The notes beneath the pieces were generated by a model that was not told the origin of the DNA, ran no database searches, and was given only the letters and a program-made list of their open reading frames with translations. Positions 5,310-11,611 of a stretch of 11,611 nt of DNA are shown in pieces (the stretch's first letter is position 1; each line of letters starts with the position of its first letter). The DNA comes from Paenibacillus sp. UBA6285 (GTDB taxonomy: Bacteria; Bacillota; Bacilli; Paenibacillales; Paenibacillaceae). The stretch covers positions 11,239 to 22,849 of the forward strand of contig DJUJ01000192.1 in the NCBI GenBank assembly GCA_002438345.1. The letters run 5' to 3'. The translations under genes and the position numbers were made by a program.

Positions 5310-7826
5310 TTAATTGCCTGTGCTTCCACTACCATTAGGTTTTCTCAATTCAGATGTTTTGTAAGTTATCGGGTAGGATTGACTCCCTAGCAACACCCTA
5401 TGACCCTGGAATTCATCATATAAATTTATACGGAAGCTTCCTCCCCTTAATTTATTGTAAAGGTTACTATTAAATGAAGTTGTGTATGACTTATTTTTAC
5501 CCATTGGCAAATCAGTCCCCATTACCAAAGTCTTCTCCATAGATTGTCCGTAAGGGTCAATAAGCTCTAAGACTAACTTATGCTCATAGGCACCTGCTTC
5601 AAAATCTTCTTGTTCGGATAAGCTATAATTTACAGCTATATCTAATGTGTCCCTCTCTTCAGTAATGTAACCCACTGCATTTGCAACCGAAAGGTTGTAA
5701 GGGAATAGATCAACACTTATTAGATTATTCTGTGAGATTACTGCTTTAGGGGTAAGTGCTAATTTAACACTATTGATAAATCCAGTTGATGTCCCCCCTA
5801 GATCTGTAAGCTTACCGTCAGCAACCCCTTCTCCAATATATAGCACAAGCTGAGAGGTATCCACACCTTGGGGAAGCTTACTCCAGATGGCAACCAATTT
5901 TTTACCATTTGGGCTAGTTGGCGTTGTCGATTGGCTAACCATCGCGTTGAAAAATTGGTTATCAGGTGTTTTGTAATAAGCTACCAGCTGTGCCTGTTTC
6001 GACTGGCGTGGTTCTTCGCTAATCATTTCCAGTTCCGTATAGATCAAATTAGATTTGTTAGAATTATATGTGGTTGTCCGACGCTCACGGACTTCTGCTT
6101 TTTTGCCTAACGAATTCATATGATGAGATTCACCTGCAGCAATCGTATGGATCACATTATTTAGCGAGTTTGAATACATGGAGAGAAACTTCGTGACTTC
6201 ATCTCCAGAGGTATCTTGTAGCACAATTTTCAGCTGATTGAAGCTATAAGAATATGGCACTTTCGCTATCACAAATATCTCTTTTGTTTCATTAGGAGCT
6301 AGTGACGTTTGCGAATTTGTGGTCACGATCTGGGCTGTACTGCTCAGATCACTCATTCCTGCTTTGACTATAGCTTTTAAAGAAGGTAGCTGTACTGAGG
6401 TTAAGCCTGTGTTCCGGATGCTGATATTAGTTACGATTTGATCACCATCATCCCAAGGCAACCGCTGATAGGATCCAAGCTTCACCATGAACTTCCCGTA
6501 CCTGTTCTCGACCATATACTCTTGTCCCATCAGATTATTATATTCTAGAGCATACGGAATGTTATACAACGCAGTTGGAAAAACAACCTTGTCATCAACA
6601 GCGGGTTCCGTCCACTCCAGCTTTAACGTACCTTGATTAAGTGTTAATGGCACATCCGCACTGAGACTGACGATCTTTTCTTCAAGTGGTTTCAATATTA
6701 TATTTGCAAGTGCTTTTGAATCTACCGGAATACTTAATCCTTCAGCAGCTTTAACCGTAAGCTCATATGCAGGTAGCGTGACAGGTTTATTCCCAAGATT
6801 CTTTAGGCGGAATTGAAGATTCCATTTCGCAAAGTCATTTTCCGAATATACGGAAGCACTCTTCAATTGTGTTTCAACCGTGTTATTCTTGATAGAAATC
6901 TTTTTCACAGCATAATTAGCCACAGCGAAGTCAGAAGTTGTTACTGAAGGAAGCTTAAAAGATTTAACAGGTAGCATTATTTTCAAAGCTTCATCTTCTT
7001 GTGCAAATTGCAAGATCATATGTTCAGTCTTCATATAGGAAGGAACTTCAGTTAAATAATATATCGTCTTCTTTTCTTGGGACTGTACATTGAAACTGCT
7101 GCTAGCATCCTCCTGCTTAAGTTCGAACACCGAACCACCAGCTGATCTCAGGTACGCAATATAAGTAGAATTGCTTAGCACTTTTTTACCCAAATTCGTG
7201 TAACTAACGCCAACTCTCATATAGACTTTTCCATTCCTTTTAAGCCTTTGCATACTTTCCGCTTTGATATCAACTTGCAGATTATCCAGCGTGAGCTTCT
7301 TGCTCTGGCCTTGAGGAACGACAACTGAATAACTTGCCGGAATGGAGAATACACCCAGCTTTTTCTGATAATCCTGGCTACTGAAATCCCACTTCAATAG
7401 GGTCACTTTGGTGCCGTTTAATTTTGTAGACTCTCCAATATTCACGTAGTAAGTTACAATTTGACTACTCTGTGGAGGAATATTTTTTTTAGTAACATCT
7501 CTCGTGACAGGTTTACCTTGTATGACTGTCCCCCCAGTTGTAGTAACCCTTGAGAAATAATCTACGTAAGCTACACTATTGGTACTACTATTGCTATAAC
7601 TAAGTGTGTATATAAGTATATTACCGCTCGGTTGCTCTAAAATATCCATATCTATTAGCTTCACGTTGACATTGTTCTTTAAAGCGATCGACCCAAGTTT
7701 ATCAAGAGTGAATACCGCTGCAGTTGAAGCACCTGTCGGTGCTGCGTATATGCTGTTTGCAAGAGGTTGGCTTAACATCATTGCACTGAGCAGAACTACA
7801 GTGTATGTTTTTAGTGGTTTGTGCAT
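5310..7826 (-). CDS. Large secreted beta-rich repeat protein of unknown function, last gene of the transporter operon
   Basis: An 838-residue exported protein I cannot name. A signal peptide is clear: basic start (MHKPLKTY), hydrophobic core, and a likely cut after Ala28 (NSIYA-AP). The rest is rich in Ser, Thr, Asn and short hydrophobic strands, arranged in about five or six related modules of 110-140 residues: roughly 44-170, 177-293, 304-425, 440-555, 570-700 and 703-825. Modules 1-4 share a pattern of a strand pair, a 'Y-T/S-N-x-G/S' turn (YSNSSTNS 77-84, YTNLGKKV 209-216, LKNLGNKP 341-348, IRNTGLTS 470-477) and a later 'P..... I.Y' edge strand with Lys/Glu nearby, as in Ig-like or CARDB-type folds. 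No LPXTG, membrane segment or lipobox follows, so it is released or held by partners. Start: AAGGAGGG (7833-7840) lies 6 nt before the ATG. The gene begins 37 nt after the substrate-binding protein gene, so the two are co-transcribed. Confidence 0.85.
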   Translation of the reverse strand: MHKPLKTYTVVLLSAMMLSQPLANSIYAAPTGASTAAVFTLDKLGSIALKNNVNVKLIDMDILEQPSGNILIYTLSYSNSSTNSVAYVDYFSRVTTTGGTVIQGKPVTRDVTKKNIPPQSSQIVTYYVNIGESTKLNGTKVTLLKWDFSSQDYQKKLGVFSIPASYSVVVPQGQSKKLTLDNLQVDIKAESMQRLKRNGKVYMRVGVSYTNLGKKVLSNSTYIAYLRSAGGSVFELKQEDASSSFNVQSQEKKTIYYLTEVPSYMKTEHMILQFAQEDEALKIMLPVKSFKLPSVTTSDFAVANYAVKKISIKNNTVETQLKSASVYSENDFAKWNLQFRLKNLGNKPVTLPAYELTVKAAEGLSIPVDSKALANIILKPLEEKIVSLSADVPLTLNQGTLKLEWTEPAVDDKVVFPTALYNIPYALEYNNLMGQEYMVENRYGKFMVKLGSYQRLPWDDGDQIVTNISIRNTGLTSVQLPSLKAIVKAGMSDLSSTAQIVTTNSQTSLAPNETKEIFVIAKVPYSYSFNQLKIVLQDTSGDEVTKFLSMYSNSLNNVIHTIAAGESHHMNSLGKKAEVRERRTTTYNSNKSNLIYTELEMISEEPRQSKQAQLVAYYKTPDNQFFNAMVSQSTTPTSPNGKKLVAIWSKLPQGVDTSQLVLYIGEGVADGKLTDLGGTSTGFINSVKLALTPKAVISQNNLISVDLFPYNLSVANAVGYITEERDTLDIAVNYSLSEQEDFEAGAYEHKLVLELIDPYGQSMEKTLVMGTDLPMGKNKSYTTSFNSNLYNKLRGGSFRINLYDEFQGHRVLLGSQSYPITYKTSELRKPNGSGSTGN

Positions 7827-7863
7827 GAGTCTCCCTCCTTATACAAAATCCTGTTCAATACAT

Positions 7864-9204
7864 CTATTCGTTTAGAACGGTTGCTACTCGATTCTGGATC
7901 AGCTTTGCAACATCTTCCGCAGATTTTTGTCCACTGAAGAATGATGAGGACTCCTCTCTAATAATAGAAAGCACTTTAGTATCCAGTTCCGCATATTGAT
8001 CTACCGTATGAATGATTTCTTTAAACTTAGTAAATTCTTCATCAGAAACCTTAGCCGCTTTTCCGGTTGGAAGCTTATATGCTCCACTTTTCACCTTTTC
8101 CTGAATATCGTTTAAATTCTTATCGTTCACTGATTGGAGCAGAGAGAATCCTTCTCTATCTTGCAATGACTGTGCTTCTTCAGATAACAAGAAGGTCATA
8201 AACTTATAAGCTTCTTCTTTCACCGGAGTATTGGCTTGTATGGCGAGCATAGATGAAGGAATGAGTCTCATACCACCAGTCTGACCTGCATGTGGCTTTT
8301 GAAGGTACACCGGATTTTCAAAGTAAGAATATGGACCATCGATAAAGTCTGTTGGTGACCATATAACGATGGAGTTAAATAGCTGATTACCTATCTCCGC
8401 TGGCTCCGCAGTCAAAACTTGTTCTTTATACATTTTCTTGACTTGTTCCAACAGCTCCACAAAATCAGGCGAGTCGAACTTCGCTTGTTTCGCTTCACTA
8501 TCAACAAACAAATTATAATTATCAATAGCCATTTCTTGGAGTGTCATTTCCGCTGGGTAATCCGTTAAGGCATACAGTTTGTTTTTACCGTCCTTCCCAG
8601 CCTGTTGTATAATTTCCTTCGATAGCTCTCCAAACTCTTTCCAATTCCACTTCTTATCGTCAATCTTCACATTAGAGTTCTTAATCATATTTCCATCACC
8701 TATGAACGCTCTAAAAGCGAACCCGGTAGGAATGAAGTATAGACCGTCGTTCACCTTCATTGCGTCCAAAACATTCATTTCTAAATCGCTCTTATTTACC
8801 GTTTTATCTTGTTCAAATATATCATTCATGTTCACAAGCAACTTTTTACTCACATAATCATCGATTGAAAAGGCGCTTACATCAAAAATATCTGCACCTT
8901 TTCCGGAGAGTAGGGCTGTATTCGTTGTTTTTTTATATTCTACATAACCATTCTCCCCCCACTCATTTCCCACTTCTTTATATGCCTTAATTTGTAGGTC
9001 GATATCCGGGTATTTCGCTTCAAACTTTTTCTCTAGCGCCTGATAGAATGCACTCGATTCTGCTAGAGATAGAGTCAAGATTGTCTTCCCCTCTTCAGTT
9101 GTCGTTTTCCCCTTACTTTCCACTTTCTCATTACCTCCGGAATTACATGCCGTTGTCATTATCAAAGCACCCATTAATAGTACAAAAATAGACCTTTTAA
9201 ACAT
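7864..9204 (-). CDS. ABC transporter substrate-binding lipoprotein (extracellular solute-binding family 1)
   Basis: A 446-residue membrane-anchored binding protein of the kind that delivers sugars or other solutes to CUT1 ABC importers. The signal peptide (MFKRSIFVLLMGALIMTTAC) ends in a lipobox with the acylated Cys20, followed by a Gly/Asn/Lys-rich linker to about 40. The mature part has the family-1 fold: LSLAESSAFYQALEKKFEAKYP (about 45-66, spaced as in the first lobe) and GLYFIPTGFAF (about 152-162), with AYKFMTFLLSEEAQSLQ (about 331-347) typical of the C-terminal helix bundle. The ligand is not predictable from this. AGGAGGA (9211-9217) precedes the ATG by about 6 nt. It follows the HlyD-type gene by 38 nt and precedes the repeat-protein gene by 37 nt. 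Confidence 0.92.
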   Translation of the reverse strand: MFKRSIFVLLMGALIMTTACNSGGNEKVESKGKTTTEEGKTILTLSLAESSAFYQALEKKFEAKYPDIDLQIKAYKEVGNEWGENGYVEYKKTTNTALLSGKGADIFDVSAFSIDDYVSKKLLVNMNDIFEQDKTVNKSDLEMNVLDAMKVNDGLYFIPTGFAFRAFIGDGNMIKNSNVKIDDKKWNWKEFGELSKEIIQQAGKDGKNKLYALTDYPAEMTLQEMAIDNYNLFVDSEAKQAKFDSPDFVELLEQVKKMYKEQVLTAEPAEIGNQLFNSIVIWSPTDFIDGPYSYFENPVYLQKPHAGQTGGMRLIPSSMLAIQANTPVKEEAYKFMTFLLSEEAQSLQDREGFSLLQSVNDKNLNDIQEKVKSGAYKLPTGKAAKVSDEEFTKFKEIIHTVDQYAELDTKVLSIIREESSSFFSGQKSAEDVAKLIQNRVATVLNE

Positions 9205-9242
9205 TTGATTTCCTCCTACTATTTTCTCGTTTATATGAATTC

Positions 9243-10403
9243 TTATTGCAGTCGAACTCGGTTCCCGTCTTCAAGAGGTTCACTACTTTCCAGAATAATT
9301 GAATCCTCCTCATAGAGAATATCCGATTGAATCATCGTTTCTTTCTCGTTTTTTTCACTGGAGTGAATACGAACTTTTTGAGCGACAAAGACATTGCCTA
9401 ATGCCCCCCGCTGCTCGTCAACTTTATAGACAAACAAACCTTCGCGATCCTCATGAATAGCTTCATTGGATAGGAGTAATCCCTCTTGGAGTGAATGTTT
9501 TTCGATTTTGATCTGAGCCTGTTCACCTCCTTTAAGTTCTGGATCAACGACTTTTATTCTCAAATTCTTTTGAGGAATGGTTTGAGTCTTCCCGGACTCA
9601 TTACTAGAGGGGCTATCAGTACGTGACTCTGAATTCGCAACTTCTTCAATGGAGCCACTTAGGGTCCGGGCTTCTTGTCCATGATTCATATCAACCTCAA
9701 CCTCTATCTTTTCTCCAGCAGAAATCCCTAAATTGGACAAATGCACGGAATCCATAATAATATCCAATCTGTAACCCCGACTACTGTTGGATACAATTAC
9801 ATCCGGTTCTCCCATTGAAGCTAACCCTTCGACGGCATTCAGTTTTGAAATCAGACCATCGAAAGGAGAGAATAGTTGTTTTTCGCTTGTTAGACGATTT
9901 TTTAGCCCGCTAATCTTATTTTCCTGAGCTAAGATATCTAACTTACCTTTTTCGATATCACGTCTTGCATTTCTGATTTTGAATTCATCCTCTTCGAGCG
10001 CGGATTGGATGTACTGATCTTCCCTATTTTGTTGATCAACTTTCTGCTTTTCTAAATTTGTTAATTCATCTTTCAATTCTTGCTCAGCAGTTATGCTCTC
10101 ATAGATAATAAGCTTTTGTCCCTTTTTTACACGTTGTCCTTCTTTCACAAGAATTTGTTCGACCTTTAGTCCGGAAGTATTCGAAAGTTTAACTTCAGCA
10201 AGTGGCTGCAATATCCCACTACCTTCAATCGTAAATAAAAGATTACCCTTTGTTGGTTTTTCGGTTCTAACTTTCGGCAAGGTCAAAGATTGTATCGTGT
10301 TACTAAATAATGTAAAAAACAATAATAATCCCATAAAAACCATGAAGACGACTTGAATATTTCGTTTACGTCTACGATCAGTCGGCTCTATACCTAACTC
10401 CAT
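9243..10403 (-). CDS. HlyD/MacA-type membrane fusion (periplasmic adaptor-like) protein
   Basis: A 386-residue adaptor of the HlyD/RND-MFP superfamily. It has a short basic cytoplasmic N-terminus, one membrane anchor (about 16-38), and then a split lipoyl-like domain: first half about 52-102, with KVEQILVKEGQRVKKGQKL at 80-98. A helical hairpin follows (about 104-176), rich in Glu, Lys and Gln. The second lipoyl half is about 177-210, with SPFDGLISKLNAVEGL at 179-194, followed by beta-barrel segments (about 211-311) and a C-terminal membrane-proximal part (about 312-386). In Gram-positives such proteins usually partner exporters of the MacB or RND type. Here it sits between sugar-type permeases and a substrate-binding lipoprotein, which is unusual. 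A Ser/Asn/Thr-rich linker at about 257-276 interrupts the barrel. Start: GGAGGAG lies about 11 nt before the ATG. The permease gene ends 20 nt upstream. Confidence 0.88.
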   Translation of the reverse strand: MELGIEPTDRRRKRNIQVVFMVFMGLLLFFTLFSNTIQSLTLPKVRTEKPTKGNLLFTIEGSGILQPLAEVKLSNTSGLKVEQILVKEGQRVKKGQKLIIYESITAEQELKDELTNLEKQKVDQQNREDQYIQSALEEDEFKIRNARRDIEKGKLDILAQENKISGLKNRLTSEKQLFSPFDGLISKLNAVEGLASMGEPDVIVSNSSRGYRLDIIMDSVHLSNLGISAGEKIEVEVDMNHGQEARTLSGSIEEVANSESRTDSPSSNESGKTQTIPQKNLRIKVVDPELKGGEQAQIKIEKHSLQEGLLLSNEAIHEDREGLFVYKVDEQRGALGNVFVAQKVRIHSSEKNEKETMIQSDILYEEDSIILESSEPLEDGNRVRLQ

Positions 10404-10423
10404 ATCCCGTCATTCTCCTCCAA

Positions 10424-11302
10424 TCAACCTTTGATACCAGACAATTGAACGCCTTCAATAAAATACGATTCTGCATACAGAAATAACATCACCATCGGAG
10501 CCATATAAAGTATGGATGCAGCAAAAGCAATTCCTCTCTCGCCTTCATTGATCCTCGATAAAAAGACTGACAATGGCTGCTTAAACGGATCATCTAGAAA
10601 AATAAGCGGCTGCTCCACCATATTCCAATAATCAACGAACAATAATATGACGAGTGCTGCCAGACCAGGTTTAATCATCGGAATAATAATCTTGTAGAAA
10701 ATCAGAAAATGTCCAGCACCATCCATTTTGCTTGCTTCGATATACGCATACGGTATATCTAGCATGAACTGTCTGAGCATAAACACACCAAAAGCTGCGA
10801 AAATTCCAGGCAATATAATTGCATATGAACTATTTAATATTCCTAGCTTATCCGCCATAATATAGTTCGGTACTAGCGTCACTTGGAAAGGCATAAGCAT
10901 CGTTAGGACATAAATAAGAAACAAAGGATCTCGCCCCCGGAATTTCAGCTTCGAGAAAGCATAGGCAGCGAGTGCTGCTACCAATGTTTGTCCTGCAATG
11001 ATGGGTACAACCATGAATACTGAGTTCCAGAACATCGTCAGATATTTAGGGTTGTCTAGGAGAACCTTAGCATACTGGTCCAAGGACACTTGATCCGGCA
11101 GCAATTTTAAATTCACAAAAGGATCTTCTCTCCCTTCAATCACCTCATTCATCTGCCCGATAGGTCCATAATTGATCTCAATTTCTTTCTCTGTCATAAG
11201 CGAATTTGTGAATGTGATCACAATCGGGATTAATAACAAGACTGCAATAACAGCCATGACGAGTGTTAATGCCCCTTTTCGCAACACTTTGACAACTGGC
11301 AC
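10424..11302 (-). CDS. ABC transporter permease, MalG-like (CUT1 carbohydrate family)
   Basis: A 292-residue inner-membrane subunit of a binding-protein-dependent importer. About six membrane segments are visible: about 11-32, 94-116, 127-148, 160-178, 213-228 and 260-280. The EAA loop that contacts the ATPase is present as EASKMDGAGHFLIFYKIIIP (189-208), and the C-terminus ends with the typical GVQLSGIKG. The loop after the first segment is longer than in the simplest members (about 33-90). The upstream permease ends 13 nt before this start. I chose GTG 11302 because the SD GGGGTG (11311-11316) precedes it; the open frame extends to a TTG at 11353, which has no ribosome binding site and would overlap the upstream gene. 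Confidence 0.92.
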   Translation of the reverse strand: MPVVKVLRKGALTLVMAVIAVLLLIPIVITFTNSLMTEKEIEINYGPIGQMNEVIEGREDPFVNLKLLPDQVSLDQYAKVLLDNPKYLTMFWNSVFMVVPIIAGQTLVAALAAYAFSKLKFRGRDPLFLIYVLTMLMPFQVTLVPNYIMADKLGILNSSYAIILPGIFAAFGVFMLRQFMLDIPYAYIEASKMDGAGHFLIFYKIIIPMIKPGLAALVILLFVDYWNMVEQPLIFLDDPFKQPLSVFLSRINEGERGIAFAASILYMAPMVMLFLYAESYFIEGVQLSGIKG

Positions 11303-11315
11303 AACCTTTTCACCC

Positions 11316-11611
11316 CTATTCCATGAATTGTCTATGCCTCCGTTCAAATGCAAACAATCCCAACACGATCAATAAAATACAAATAAACATCAAGGTCGCC
11401 GCGGCAGTCAGCTTCTGAACATCGAGCGACATAAACATATTGTTCATATAATGCTGCAGCATGTAGATACTGTCATGCGGATACTCACCTGCGATCAAGT
11501 ACGTTTCTCGAAACACTTTGAATGAATTAATGATCGACATGATGACCACAAAAAACATCGAAGAGGTTAGATAGACAAGCGTAATACTGCGAAACTGCCG
11601 TAATCGTCCAA
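11316..11611 (-). CDS. ABC transporter permease, MalF-like, C-terminal part (5' partial)
   Basis: The last 98 or so residues of a second permease; the frame stays open to the right edge, through Gly-Arg-Leu-Arg-Gln-Phe-Arg before the first Met at 11558. It shows the MalF-type C-terminal pattern: a membrane segment (SSMFFVVIMSIINSFKVF), the extracellular loop with YPHDSIYMLQHYMNNMF, and a last membrane segment followed by the basic end ERRHRQFME. The SFKVF and YPHDSIYML elements are typical of CUT1 MalF homologues. Its stop codon (TAG, 11316-11318) abuts the SD of the next gene, which indicates a two-permease transcription unit. Its start and anything upstream, including a possible ATPase or regulator, are outside the window. 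Confidence 0.88.
   Translation of the reverse strand, partial: GRLRQFRSITLVYLTSSMFFVVIMSIINSFKVFRETYLIAGEYPHDSIYMLQHYMNNMFMSLDVQKLTAAATLMFICILLIVLGLFAFERRHRQFME

Noticed and set aside
7606..7875. Plus-strand open frame antisense to the start of the 838-residue gene
   Set aside because: No ribosome binding site, and it is opposite the clear signal peptide and start of the minus-strand gene.
8579..8990. Two overlapping plus-strand frames antisense to the substrate-binding protein gene
   Set aside because: They overlap each other in different frames, show low-complexity composition and lie opposite a well-supported lipoprotein.
11303..11353. TTG start at 11353 for the MalG-like permease
   Set aside because: No ribosome binding site and it would overlap the upstream permease; GTG 11302 follows a good GGGGTG site.
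1..11611. CRISPR arrays, tRNA genes, insertion sequences or phage integration sites
   Set aside because: I saw no regularly spaced direct repeats, tRNA-like cloverleaf, transposase or integrase coding region anywhere in the window.

Overview
The window looks like chromosomal DNA from a spore-forming member of the Bacillota, most likely Paenibacillus or a close relative. This rests on moderate-to-low GC, strong GGAGG-type ribosome binding sites, some GTG starts, a Gram-positive lipoprotein signal, rho-independent terminators with long U-tracts, and gene content typical of that group. The genus is an inference, because no rRNA or marker gene is present.

Left edge (1-1850, + strand): the C-terminal part of an M23 metallopeptidase with its start outside the window, then a complete endonuclease IV (nfo). 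A hairpin just past nfo is flanked by an A-tract on its left. It ends the leftward gene that converges on nfo better than it ends nfo itself.

Middle (1876-5290, - strand): three single genes read leftward. They are a 107-residue coiled-coil protein of unknown function, an Eis-type GNAT acetyltransferase with its own terminator, and an NhaC-type Na+/H+ antiporter. The antiporter has a clear TTGACT-17-TAAGAT promoter and a roughly 95-nt leader that can fold in two mutually exclusive ways. Between nhaC and the acetyltransferase lie two TTGANTCAA palindromes, 31 bp centre to centre, overlapping a candidate promoter.

Right half (5253-11611, - strand): the last five genes of a leftward operon that begins beyond the right edge. 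Order of transcription: C-terminal part of a MalF-like sugar-type permease, a MalG-like permease, an HlyD/MacA-type membrane adaptor, a substrate-binding lipoprotein, and an 838-residue secreted beta-rich repeat protein, closed by a strong terminator. Gaps are 13 to 38 nt. The unusual point is that a CUT1-style import system is interleaved with an efflux-type adaptor and a large secreted protein. No ATPase gene is visible. The working model (inference) is a cell-surface assembly in which lipoprotein, adaptor and secreted repeat protein act around the permease pair. This is the best candidate here for an undescribed system.

Four start codons were moved inward from the longest ORF on the basis of ribosome binding sites: nfo, the acetyltransferase, nhaC and the MalG-like permease. 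No tRNA, rRNA, CRISPR array, insertion sequence or phage gene was seen.
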